From JAAYYM01 sp964631375 (lineage in GTDB: Bacteria > Bacillota > Clostridia > Lachnospirales > Lachnospiraceae): a stretch of 64,000 nucleotides of DNA. Positions 37,073 to 45,468 of the stretch are shown piece by piece. A model generated the notes under the pieces. It ran no database searches. It saw only the letters and a list, made by a program, of their open reading frames with translations, and was not told where the DNA came from. The stretch is from NCBI GenBank assembly GCA_964631375.1, contig CAZVYQ010000001.1, positions 62,001 to 126,000 of the forward strand, in the 5' to 3' direction. A program made the translations under genes and the position numbers. Position 1 is the stretch's first letter; each line of letters begins with the position of its first letter.

Positions 37073-38162
37073 GCTGTTTTACCTCCTTCATCATCTCGAT
37101 TAAATGGTCAAACAGATATGCACTGTCCTGCGGTCCGGGAGCACTCTCCGGATGATACTGGACACTGAATGTATGATCCTTACCCGAACGAAGCCCTTCG
37201 ATCGTATGATCCAAAAGATTCATATGTGTCACCGTCAGTTCTGTGTCTGTAAGGCTGTTGGCATCCACCGCGTAAGAATGGTTCTGAGATGTAATCTCCA
37301 CCTTTCCTGTCAGCAGATTTTTCACCGGATGATTACCACCTCTGTGTCCGAATTTCAGTTTATAAGTTTTTGCTCCATACGCCAATGCGATGATCTGATG
37401 TCCCAGACAGATTCCAAGCATCGGATATCTCCCCTTAATGGTTCTGACCGTCTGAATCACTGGTTCTGCATCCGTCGGATCTCCGGGTCCGTTAGAAATC
37501 AGAAGGCCGTCCGGATGCAATGCCTCGATCTGTTCTGCCGGCATATTCCAAGGAACAACTGTTACCCGGCAATCACGTTCACATAAGCTTCTTAGGATGT
37601 TTAATTTCATGCCACAGTCAATTGCCACCACATGATATGCTGCATCCTCACCTCCCATGGTAAAGGTCTGTCTGCTGCTAACTCTGCTCACACCGTCATG
37701 TGGCAGTTCCCATTCCTTTAAAACCCTGAGTCCTTCCTCTCTTGTAACCTCCACGTTAGTGATCAAAGCCTTACAGCTTCCGTAATTACGAATACTCCTA
37801 GCCAATTTTCTGGTATCTACTCCCCAGATCCCTACCACCCCATATTGCTTCATGATCTCCTCTAATGTATGTGTCCCTCTGAAATTAGAAGGCTCATCAT
37901 TGTATTCTCTGACGACCAGCCCTCCAATGGTGGGGGTATTGGTTTCATTATCATCATCATTCATTCCGTAATTACCGATCAACGGATACGTCATGACAAC
38001 AGCCTGATCTGTATAGGACGAATCTGACAAAATTTCCTGATAACCCACCATAGAAGTATTAAATACAAGCTCGACCTTCTTCTCTCCGACTGCTCCAAAT
38101 GCATAGCCCAAATACTCTGATCCATCCTCTAATATCAATTTCTGATCAAACTGTTTCATCAT
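37065..38162 (-). CDS. carA: Carbamoyl-phosphate synthase small subunit
   Basis: The 365-aa glutaminase subunit delivers ammonia to CarB. The class I amidotransferase nucleophile is in 'MLGICLGHQIIALAYG', with the His/Glu pair in 'SVQYHPESAPGP'. The N-terminal CarA domain begins 'KLILEDGSEYLGYAFG'. The frame runs upstream to 38192, but ATG 38162 is 6 bases after GGAGG. That start lies inside the end of purF (17-base overlap), so the two are coupled. Confidence 0.97.
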   Translation of the reverse strand: MMKQFDQKLILEDGSEYLGYAFGAVGEKKVELVFNTSMVGYQEILSDSSYTDQAVVMTYPLIGNYGMNDDDNETNTPTIGGLVVREYNDEPSNFRGTHTLEEIMKQYGVVGIWGVDTRKLARSIRNYGSCKALITNVEVTREEGLRVLKEWELPHDGVSRVSSRQTFTMGGEDAAYHVVAIDCGMKLNILRSLCERDCRVTVVPWNMPAEQIEALHPDGLLISNGPGDPTDAEPVIQTVRTIKGRYPMLGICLGHQIIALAYGAKTYKLKFGHRGGNHPVKNLLTGKVEITSQNHSYAVDANSLTDTELTVTHMNLLDHTIEGLRSGKDHTFSVQYHPESAPGPQDSAYLFDHLIEMMKEVKQHA

Positions 38163-39549
38163 ATGGCACCTCCATAGGATAAACCTGATCAAAGCAGGCT
38201 TTGCATAACGGCAGCGAACCTGTCATTTCCTGCAGGTCATTCAGTTGCATATAGCCTAATGAATCTGCTCCAATCCTCTTACAGATCTCATCTGCTGTAT
38301 AAGAATTGGCGATCAGTTGTGAATTATCCGGTACATCCGTTCCATAGAAGCAAGGGTACAGAAACGGAGGAGAACTGATTCTGACATGTACCTCTTTTGC
38401 TCCTGCATTACGCAGCATAGTGATCAGATTGGCAATTGTGGTTCCACGTACGATGGAATCATCTATGAGAATCAGCCGCTTACCTCTGACCACACTCTCT
38501 AGTACACTCAATTTAATATGTACCGCTGATTCACGTTCCTCTTGAGATGGTTTGATAAATGTCCTGCCTACATAACTGTTCTTTTGAAATGCCAAGGCAA
38601 ACGAAATTCCTGACTGTCTGGAATAACCTGCTGCTGCAGTCAGACCCGAGTCCGGTACACCGGTTACCAGATCGGCTTCTACCGGATATCTCTTTGCAAG
38701 TGCTTCTCCACCTCTGATTCGTGCATCATATACGTTAATTCCATCAATATTGGAATCCTGTCTTGCGAAATATATGTATTCAAAAATGCAGTGAGCATGT
38801 TTTTTACCACATAAGCTTTCATCTGACTCAATTCCATCCTCTGTAATCGTGATGATCTCTCCGGGCTTAATGTCTCTGACAAATTCGGCATCAACCGCAG
38901 ATAATGCACAACTCTCGGAGGCTAAGATATAACTTCGTCCTCTCCTGCCGAGACAGAGTGGTTTGAGTCCCAACGGATCCCTGACACCCACAAGCTTTCT
39001 CGGACTCATGATTAATAAAGCATATCCTCCTCTGATCTGCTCTGCTGTCCTCAATACTGCTTCCTCAACAGATGTCGTTTTTGCCCGTTCTCTGGCAATC
39101 TGATAGGCAATCACTTCCGAATCTGTTGTTCCTCTGAAAATCGCTCCATTCTTCTGCAGTTCTTTTCTCAGAGATGCCGCATTGACAATATTTCCGTTAT
39201 GTGCCAATGCAAGTGTTCCCTTGAGATAATTTAAGACTAATGGCTGTGCATTTTCAACGCAGCTGGAACCGGTAGTGGAATATCTGACATGACCGATTCC
39301 AATGTTTCCCTGTAGACTCTCCAAAACCTCTTGGTGAAACACTTCATTGACCAGTCCCATTGCCTTATGATAGCAGATGTTTCCTGCCGGTCCTGCCGTA
39401 TTGCAGACAGCGATACCCGCTGATTCCTGCCCTCTGTGCTGTAATGACAACAGTCCATAATAAATTGCATGTTCTGCTCTCATACCCACAGGCTCCCAGA
39501 TTCCGAACACTCCACATTCTTCTTTTGGTTTGTCAGCAAATGAAATCAT
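38146..39549 (-). CDS. purF: Amidophosphoribosyltransferase
   Basis: The 467-aa enzyme commits PRPP and Gln to purine synthesis. The class II nucleophile is Cys12 in 'PKEECGVFGIW', implying a short propeptide as in Bacillus. The PRPP loop is 'LILIDDSIVRGTTIANLI'. Cys residues in 'HAHCIFEY', 'LYPCFYG' and 'PLCKACFDQVYP' match the 4Fe-4S form. ATG 39549 is preferred over the in-frame TTG at 39555 because AAGGAGG ends 7 bases before it. It is first in the run purF-carA-carB-asnB-pyrG-gltB-gltD and stands behind a promoter and leader hairpin. Confidence 0.97.
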   Translation of the reverse strand: MISFADKPKEECGVFGIWEPVGMRAEHAIYYGLLSLQHRGQESAGIAVCNTAGPAGNICYHKAMGLVNEVFHQEVLESLQGNIGIGHVRYSTTGSSCVENAQPLVLNYLKGTLALAHNGNIVNAASLRKELQKNGAIFRGTTDSEVIAYQIARERAKTTSVEEAVLRTAEQIRGGYALLIMSPRKLVGVRDPLGLKPLCLGRRGRSYILASESCALSAVDAEFVRDIKPGEIITITEDGIESDESLCGKKHAHCIFEYIYFARQDSNIDGINVYDARIRGGEALAKRYPVEADLVTGVPDSGLTAAAGYSRQSGISFALAFQKNSYVGRTFIKPSQEERESAVHIKLSVLESVVRGKRLILIDDSIVRGTTIANLITMLRNAGAKEVHVRISSPPFLYPCFYGTDVPDNSQLIANSYTADEICKRIGADSLGYMQLNDLQEMTGSLPLCKACFDQVYPMEVPYDETV

Positions 39550-39583
39550 TTCCAAGCCTCCTTATTTGGTTACCCGTAAATCA

Positions 39584-39619
39584 CAAAAAAGGCACTTTGG
39601 ACATTGTCCAAAGCGCCTT
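39584..39619 (-). terminator. Intrinsic terminator hairpin in the purF leader (possible attenuator)
   Basis: On the minus strand, AAGGCGCTTTGGAC, a 3-base loop and GTCCAAAGTGCCTT form a 14-bp stem with one G-T pair, running into TTTTTT. It lies downstream of the purF promoter and about 35 bases upstream of the purF start, so it can stop transcripts from that promoter as well as read-through from pyrF. Confidence 0.85.
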
Positions 39620-39636
39620 CGCTCTCTTAAAGAAAT

Positions 39637-39665
39637 AATATAATCCTTTTTTATAAACCTGTCAA
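39637..39665 (-). promoter_or_regulatory. Promoter of the purF-carAB-asnB-pyrG-gltBD operon
   Basis: TTGACA (39660-39665), 17 bases, TATATT (39637-39642) on the minus strand, starting 4 bases after the pyrF stop. The predicted start near 39628-39630 is only about 10 bases before the terminator hairpin. Confidence 0.75.
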
Positions 39666-39668
39666 CTC

Positions 39669-40604
39669 CTAAATTGATATAGCCTGTTCCAGATCCGCCT
39701 TCATGTCTAGTACAGCCTGTCTGGATGCTTCTTCATAGTGTTCCTCACCATAAGCTGCATACTGTTCACTTCGATATGCTGCTATGATTCCTCTGGAGGA
39801 ATTCACGATCGCACCCAATCCATCCTGATTAAAGAAGTGAGCAAGATCCTTTCCTTTTCCACCCTGTGCTCCATAGCCCGGCACCAGTATATATGTCCTT
39901 GGCATCAATTTACGAAGTGTCTTTCCCATCTGTGGATAGGTTGCCCCGACCACAGCTCCGATATAGCTGTATGGATACCGTTCACTCATACATTGTTCGC
40001 CCCACTCAGCAATTTTCATTCCGACATTTTCATATAACGGTCTGTGGTTTTCTTCAAAGCATTGATCCTGAAACTCACCGCTGCTCGGATTAGAGGTTTT
40101 TGCAAGAATGAAAATTCCCTTATTCTCCTCTTTGCAGACCTTCAGGAATGGATTGATTCCATCTGAGCCAAGATAAGGATTAACGGTCGCAAAATCCTCA
40201 TTGAAAGCGGCGATTTTCTTTGTTCCGACCTCCACCTTGCCAAGGTGTGCAACTGCATAGGCTGCCGAAGTCGAACCAATATCTCCTCGCTTAACATCCC
40301 CAATTACAACCAACCCCTTTTCCTTGCAGTACTTAACCGTCTTGTCAAAGGCAACGATACCCGGAACACCAAACTGCTCATACATGGCAATCTGGGGCTT
40401 TACAGCAGGGATCAGATCATAAACTGCATCTATAATGCCCTGATTGAATCGCCAGATGGCTTCTGCTGCACCCTCCAGCGTCTCTCCATATGCCTCAAAT
40501 GCCTGACATAAAATATGCGTCGGTATGTAGGAAAGCATGGGATCCAGCCCAACTACAATCGGCGCATTCTTTTTCTGAATCTGTTCAATTAATTGATTGA
40601 TCAT
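39669..40604 (-). CDS. pyrF: Orotidine 5'-phosphate decarboxylase (type 2)
   Basis: The 311-aa enzyme makes UMP from OMP. The active-site Lys/Asp segment is 'VIGDVKRGDIGSTSAAYA', and 'KTSNPSSGEFQD' and 'VVGATYPQMGKTLRKLMP' mark the longer type 2 subfamily. The frame extends to 40655, but ATG 40604 follows GGAGGG at 5-6 bases. It has its own promoter and is separated from purF by a promoter and terminator. It completes UMP synthesis with pyrE (24 kb mark). Confidence 0.95.
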   Translation of the reverse strand: MINQLIEQIQKKNAPIVVGLDPMLSYIPTHILCQAFEAYGETLEGAAEAIWRFNQGIIDAVYDLIPAVKPQIAMYEQFGVPGIVAFDKTVKYCKEKGLVVIGDVKRGDIGSTSAAYAVAHLGKVEVGTKKIAAFNEDFATVNPYLGSDGINPFLKVCKEENKGIFILAKTSNPSSGEFQDQCFEENHRPLYENVGMKIAEWGEQCMSERYPYSYIGAVVGATYPQMGKTLRKLMPRTYILVPGYGAQGGKGKDLAHFFNQDGLGAIVNSSRGIIAAYRSEQYAAYGEEHYEEASRQAVLDMKADLEQAISI

Positions 40605-40627
40605 CTTGTCCCTCCGTGTTTTGTAAT

Positions 40628-40655
40628 ATAGTATCATATATTCATAAATATGCAA
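40628..40655 (-). promoter_or_regulatory. Promoter of pyrF
   Basis: TTGCAT (40650-40655), 16 bases, TACTAT (40628-40633) on the minus strand, 24 bases before the start codon. Confidence 0.5.
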
Positions 40656-40678
40656 GTACTTTTTTCATTCCGCAAAGG

Positions 40679-40705
40679 AAGGAAATGCAAACCTCACATT
40701 TCCTT
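40679..40705 (-). terminator. Stem-loop after nrdD, probable weak terminator
   Basis: AAGGAAATG and CATTTCCTT pair across a 9-base loop, 42 bases past the nrdD stop. The T-run is short on the minus strand, so termination would be weak or Rho-assisted. Confidence 0.45.
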
Positions 40706-40746
40706 CTCTCCGTCCATCTTACATATTAGATCCGCAAAACTTCCCT

Positions 40747-43146
40747 CTATACGGATACTGTGGCTTTTTCTTCCACATATTTTTTAATATTAAATGCATT
40801 GGTATACTTATTAACCATATCACCATCTACAATGACCAGCGTAGGTGCCTGCATCACTCTGTAACGCGTTGCAAGTTCGATATTCTCCTCAGCATCAATA
40901 ATGACATATTTTTCATTTCTGAGGTATTCCTTTGCCAGCTTGCAATTCGGACAAGTCTTTGTAACGAATAAATATTTCACATGATCCATCGGTGCAATCT
41001 CAACAACCGGTTCTTCTACATTTTCAGCAAGTGATGTAATCTTTACGATACTGCTGGTGGGGCGTTTCAGACTGGAATTGTCAATATCATACACAACACG
41101 GTTTTTATATTCCTGTAGCTTACCATCATTCCAGTTCTGCACCGGGCGATAGTATCCTGTTATACGACTGTAAACCTCTGTTGCATTTCCACAGTGCGGA
41201 CATACCTTCTGCTCACCTGCCAGATAACCATGCTCCTTACATACTGAATAGGTCGGTGACAATGTGTAATAAGGAAGTTTATAGTTCTCTGAGATCTTTT
41301 TCACTAAAGCTGCTGCTGCCTTCCAATCAGGAAGCTTCTCTCCAAGGAATGCATGGAATACAGTTCCTGAGGTATATAATGTCTGCAGATCATCCTGAAT
41401 GTCCAGTGCATCAAATATATCAGCAGTATAATCAACCGGCAGATGTGAACTGTTCGTATAATATGGTGTATCTCCCTGACTACCTGCAGTTCTGATATTC
41501 GGCCAACGCTTCTTGTCATGCTTAGCAAGACGATAGGTTGTACTCTCAGCCGGAGTAGCTTCCAGATTATAAAGATCTCCGTACTGCTCCTGATAATCAG
41601 ACAGACGATTTCTCATATGATTCAGGACTTCCTTTGTGAATTCCTGTGTTCTCTTATCTGTCATATCTGCACGCAACCAATTTGCATTCAGACCAACCTC
41701 ATTCATACCAATCAAGCCGATCGTTGAAAAATGATTGTCAAAATTGCCAAGATAACGCTTTGTATATGGATATAAGCCTTCATCCAGCAGTTTTGAAATA
41801 ACACCACGTTTCACCTTCAAACTACGTGCTGAGATGTCCATCATTCTGTTCAGACGTTTATAAAAATCATCCTTATTTGCAGACAAATACGCAATACGTG
41901 GCATATTGATCGTTACAACACCTACAGATCCTGTGCTTTCACCTGATCCAAAGAAACCACCTGTTTTCTTTCTCAGTTCACGCAGATCCAGTCTCAATCT
42001 ACAACACATACTTCTGACATCACTTGGTTCCATATCACTGTTGATATAATTTGAGAAATATGGAGTACCATATTTGGAAGTCATTTCAAATAATAAACGG
42101 TTATTTTCTGTATCGGACCAGTCAAAGTCCTTTGTAATGGAGTATGTCGGAATCGGATACTGGAATCCGCGACCATTCGCATCTCCTTCAATCATGGTCT
42201 CAATAAAAGCTTTATTGACCATATCCATTTCCTGTTTGCAGTCTTTATATTGAAAGTCCATTTCCCTGCCGCCTACCACTGCAGGCAGATCAGCCAGGTC
42301 ATTCGGAACTGTCCAGTCCAATGTGATGTTAGAGAAAGGTGCCTGAGTCCCCCATCTGCTGGGAGTGTTCACGCCATAGATAAACGCCTCGATGCACTTT
42401 TTGACATCTTTATAAGTAAGATGATCAACCTTAACAAACGGTGCAAGATAGGTATCAAAGGAGGAAAATGCCTGTGCACCTGCCCACTCATTCTGCATGA
42501 TACCTAAGAAATTAACCATTTGATTGCACAACACGGAAAGATGAGCTGCCGGGGCGGATGTGATCTTGCCTCTGATCCCGCCAAGGCCTTCCATGATCAG
42601 TTGTTTGAGAGACCAGCCTGCACAATAGCCTGTCAGCATAGACAAATCATGAATATGTATATCTGCATTGCGATGAGCCTCTCCAATCTCCTGGTCATAA
42701 ATCTCTGACAACCAGTAGTTTGCGGTTACCGCACCAGAATTGCTTAAAATCAGACCTCCGACTGAATAGGTTACTGTGGAATTCTCCTTTACTCTCCAGT
42801 CTTCAACCTTGACATAACTGTTGACAACATCTTTGTAATCCAGGATGGTGGACTTCATATTGCGGATTTTTTCTCTTTGCTTGCGATACAGAATATAAGC
42901 CTTTGCCACATCTGTATAACCTGCCTGTTCCAAGACTGTTTCAACACTGTCCTGTATATCCTCTACATGGATACGATCTTCTTTCATTTTCGGCTGAAAA
43001 TCAGAAGTAACACGAAGTGCCAGCAAATCAATAATATCATTATTGTACTGTTTCTCACAGGCAACAAATGCTTTCATGATTGCATCGTTGATTTTTGATA
43101 AATTGAAGTCTGTAACTTCCCCATCTCTTTTGATTACACTAAACAT
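40747..43146 (-). CDS. nrdD: Anaerobic (class III) ribonucleoside-triphosphate reductase with fused thioredoxin-like domain
   Basis: The 799-aa glycyl-radical enzyme reduces NTPs to dNTPs without oxygen. An N-terminal ATP-cone (1-90, 'VIKRDGEVTDFNLSKINDAI') gives allosteric control. Active-site cysteines lie in 'SMCCRLRLDLRE' (about 381). Zinc-site cysteines are at about 635 and in CPHC (649-652). The radical glycine is Gly664 in 'RITGYYRPV'. Unlike standard NrdD (about 700-730 aa), residues 722-799 add a thioredoxin/glutaredoxin-like domain with redox motif CPNC (732-735) and a cis-Pro-type 'MQAPTLVIVDG'. This may supply electrons directly. No nrdG activase follows; it must lie elsewhere. 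Expression is probably NrdR-controlled. Confidence 0.95.
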   Translation of the reverse strand: MFSVIKRDGEVTDFNLSKINDAIMKAFVACEKQYNNDIIDLLALRVTSDFQPKMKEDRIHVEDIQDSVETVLEQAGYTDVAKAYILYRKQREKIRNMKSTILDYKDVVNSYVKVEDWRVKENSTVTYSVGGLILSNSGAVTANYWLSEIYDQEIGEAHRNADIHIHDLSMLTGYCAGWSLKQLIMEGLGGIRGKITSAPAAHLSVLCNQMVNFLGIMQNEWAGAQAFSSFDTYLAPFVKVDHLTYKDVKKCIEAFIYGVNTPSRWGTQAPFSNITLDWTVPNDLADLPAVVGGREMDFQYKDCKQEMDMVNKAFIETMIEGDANGRGFQYPIPTYSITKDFDWSDTENNRLLFEMTSKYGTPYFSNYINSDMEPSDVRSMCCRLRLDLRELRKKTGGFFGSGESTGSVGVVTINMPRIAYLSANKDDFYKRLNRMMDISARSLKVKRGVISKLLDEGLYPYTKRYLGNFDNHFSTIGLIGMNEVGLNANWLRADMTDKRTQEFTKEVLNHMRNRLSDYQEQYGDLYNLEATPAESTTYRLAKHDKKRWPNIRTAGSQGDTPYYTNSSHLPVDYTADIFDALDIQDDLQTLYTSGTVFHAFLGEKLPDWKAAAALVKKISENYKLPYYTLSPTYSVCKEHGYLAGEQKVCPHCGNATEVYSRITGYYRPVQNWNDGKLQEYKNRVVYDIDNSSLKRPTSSIVKITSLAENVEEPVVEIAPMDHVKYLFVTKTCPNCKLAKEYLRNEKYVIIDAEENIELATRYRVMQAPTLVIVDGDMVNKYTNAFNIKKYVEEKATVSV

Positions 43147-43222
43147 CCCTCTACTCCCTTCCCATGTTGGTCCAGAAATCTATTCTTTTGTTTACATAAA
43201 TATTGTAAAACCAACTAGGAAA

Positions 43223-43251
43223 ATTATAACATTGAGTTTTTCAAAAGTCAA
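43223..43251 (-). promoter_or_regulatory. Promoter of nrdD
   Basis: TTGACT (43246-43251), 17 bases, TATAAT (43223-43228) on the minus strand, directly downstream of the NrdR boxes. Confidence 0.8.
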
Positions 43252-43258
43252 TAGAAAA

Positions 43259-43274
43259 ACACTAGATATTATGC
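43259..43274. promoter_or_regulatory. NrdR box (promoter-proximal)
   Basis: ACACTAGATATTATGC on the plus strand agrees with the NrdR consensus ACACWATATATWGTGT at most positions. It is 7 bases upstream of the nrdD -35 and exactly 16 bases from a second box. Confidence 0.75.
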
Positions 43275-43290
43275 CGACTTTTTGCATTCA

Positions 43291-43306
43291 ACACAATATC
43301 TAGTGT
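43291..43306. promoter_or_regulatory. NrdR box (promoter-distal)
   Basis: ACACAATATCTAGTGT on the plus strand is a near-perfect NrdR box. The two 16-bp boxes are 16 bases apart (32 bp centre to centre, about three helical turns), the usual tandem layout. Together with flanking A and T runs they can also fold into a hairpin that would end the preceding operon. Confidence 0.8.
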
Positions 43307-43324
43307 TTTTTAATTTTGCTCATT

Positions 43325-44362
43325 TCATCTTGTTTTTAGAAACTCATACTCTCTCAGAGCCTTGGCATCATCAGGATAAACCTTTAGATATTCCTCCATC
43401 AACACAGCTGCCTTTTTAAAATCATTTAAATATTCATATGCTACGATCTCATTATATTTCAAAATCTGCTGGATATTGTTTCCATCAATACTCATTCCCT
43501 TTTCAAAGGCCTCCAGTGCACCTGCATAATCATCGGTTTTCAATTTACACAATCCGAGTTGATTCCAGACCTCTGCAGACTCATGTTTATCAAGGAAACT
43601 GACATACAGTGAAGCCGCATAGTTGATGTCACCCAACGCCTCATACGTCTTTCCAAGAAACAACACTCTCTCCTCATCGTTGTCAGAACCTCCCGCTTTT
43701 TCAAAGCTGTTTCTGGCATCCTCGAATTGACCGAGATAGTAATAAAACTTGCCCTGCTGATAGATACTCATTTTCGTATCACCTTCCAGAGCCTTACGCA
43801 GATAAACCTCACCTTCGCTCTTGTAGTCCTCATCCAGCAATGCCTCATTAATCCGGATATACAGATCATAATCCTTTGGAGTAATGCTGATCGCCTGATC
43901 AAAATCCTTGATGGCATCATCATGCTGTCCGTTCCTCAGTGCAATTGACCCCCTCAGGAAATAAGCCTGTGCATTTTTTTCATCCAACTCAATAATCGCA
44001 GAATAGGTATTGTATGCTCCCTCAAGATTGCCATTTTTATACTCGGCAATCGCCAGATAATATGAGATGTCATATTCCATATCTCCCACCATACCGTTAG
44101 ACTGTGAAAGTGCATTTTCAAAGGCTGCAATGGAATCATCGTATCTTGCCATGGCAAGATAGGCAATTCCCTGTCCACGGTAAGCCTGTTGGGCATTCTC
44201 ACCTTTTTCCAATGCTGTTTCAAAATTCTGCTCTGCTACTTCGTATTCAAGATTCTGTAGTGCTGCCATTCCGGTACCGACCCAGGTATCCGTCCGTGTG
44301 GAACACGCAGTCAGTGTCATGGCTGAGATGATCAGCCCGATCACATAGTACTTTTTTTTCAT
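43325..44362 (-). CDS. TPR-repeat lipoprotein
   Basis: The 345-aa protein has a lipoprotein signal peptide with lipobox LTAC (Cys20) and then about eight TPR-like helix pairs to the C-terminus, for example 'QAYRGQGIAYLAMARYDDSI' and 'AYFLRGSIALRNGQHDDAI'. It should sit on the outer face of the membrane as a protein-interaction scaffold. ATG 44362 is chosen over the in-frame TTG at 44368 because GGGAG stands 9 bases before it. It follows potD by 23 bases and is the last gene of the operon. The role next to a polyamine transporter is unknown. Confidence 0.82.
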   Translation of the reverse strand: MKKKYYVIGLIISAMTLTACSTRTDTWVGTGMAALQNLEYEVAEQNFETALEKGENAQQAYRGQGIAYLAMARYDDSIAAFENALSQSNGMVGDMEYDISYYLAIAEYKNGNLEGAYNTYSAIIELDEKNAQAYFLRGSIALRNGQHDDAIKDFDQAISITPKDYDLYIRINEALLDEDYKSEGEVYLRKALEGDTKMSIYQQGKFYYYLGQFEDARNSFEKAGGSDNDEERVLFLGKTYEALGDINYAASLYVSFLDKHESAEVWNQLGLCKLKTDDYAGALEAFEKGMSIDGNNIQQILKYNEIVAYEYLNDFKKAAVLMEEYLKVYPDDAKALREYEFLKTR

Positions 44363-44385
44363 TTGCAAACTCTCCCAAGGTCAGA

Positions 44386-45432
44386 TCAGTTACATTGATT
44401 CTGGAATTCCTTCCATATTTCTGCATGCAGATCCTCTGCCTCTTTGCTGACGTTTTGGATGATCTCGCCCGAGGTAACACTGTCAGGTACAATCAGTGAA
44501 TCCTTCCTATCTTCTGAAATGTACTCCTCTGCTGCCTTCGTTGTACAGTAATACCCGATAAACTCAAAGCATTTTGCCGATACCTCTGGTTTTAAAATGT
44601 AATTCAAAAAAGCATGTGCTGCCTCTGCATTAGGTGCTTTTGACGGAACAAATCCCGCCATTATACCAAAGCCAAGTCCCTCCTTCGGATAAGCAACAGA
44701 CAACTCCGGATTGGCATCAAGTGCTGTATTGACCTGTGAGGTATACATGAATGCAGCATTAACCTCTCCGCTCAATATATAATCCTGTGTGTTGCTATCA
44801 CTGATCAGTCGAATATTGGGCGCCAGTTCAAACAGTTTGTCTCCTGCGGCTTGAATCTTGGTTAAGTCCTCTGTATTAAAGGATTCACCCAGTGTCTTCA
44901 ATGCCATACCATCTATCACCCTGTAATTCCCTATAATTGCCACATTATTCTTTAATGCAGGATTCCATAGATCTTCATATGAGGTAATCTCAAACCCAAC
45001 TGCCTCCTTATCATACACGATCAGAGGTATTCCTGCACCATAAGGCACTGTATATTCATTGGTCTCATCATAGAAAAAGCCCTGATACAGAGGATTAATC
45101 CCAGAGAAGTTCGGAATCTGACTTTGATCAAGCTTCTGTGCCAATCCCTCTTGAATCACAAGATCAATGATATAATCATCTGCAATGACCAGATCATAAT
45201 CTCCGCCCTTCGTTTCCTCCAGCTTAGCAAGCATATCCTCATCATAATCAAAATTGGAATAGTTGATCTTGATTCCGGTTTCCTCTTCAAAGCCTGTCAG
45301 AACCTCCTGAGGAAACATTCCATCCCAAGTATACAAATTCAGTTCTCCTGCTCCTGCCTGACTCTTACCACAGCCGCAAAGCACAGTCGTCATCATAACA
45401 GCTGCTGATAATAACATAACCAATTTTTTCAT
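44386..45432 (-). CDS. potD: Spermidine/putrescine-binding lipoprotein PotD
   Basis: The 348-aa solute-binding protein has a lipobox (VLCGC) after the signal peptide, then 'ELNLYTWDGMFPQEVLTGFE', the standard PotD opening. 'YDLVIADDYIIDLVIQEG' and 'AHAFLNYILKPEVSAKC' are further family segments. It would capture polyamines outside the cell and deliver them to PotBC. Two adjacent ATGs are possible; the second (45432) lies 6 bases from GGAGG. It is encoded 33 bases after potC. Confidence 0.92.
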   Translation of the reverse strand: MKKLVMLLSAAVMMTTVLCGCGKSQAGAGELNLYTWDGMFPQEVLTGFEEETGIKINYSNFDYDEDMLAKLEETKGGDYDLVIADDYIIDLVIQEGLAQKLDQSQIPNFSGINPLYQGFFYDETNEYTVPYGAGIPLIVYDKEAVGFEITSYEDLWNPALKNNVAIIGNYRVIDGMALKTLGESFNTEDLTKIQAAGDKLFELAPNIRLISDSNTQDYILSGEVNAAFMYTSQVNTALDANPELSVAYPKEGLGFGIMAGFVPSKAPNAEAAHAFLNYILKPEVSAKCFEFIGYYCTTKAAEEYISEDRKDSLIVPDSVTSGEIIQNVSKEAEDLHAEIWKEFQNQCN

Positions 45433-45468
45433 CATTCTCCTCCATTATATAGCACGTGTATTTAATTG

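Noticed and set aside
33893..39549. Internal promoters within purF-carA-carB
   Set aside because: No intergenic space exists at these overlapping junctions. AT-rich hexamers inside coding sequence were not counted as evidence.
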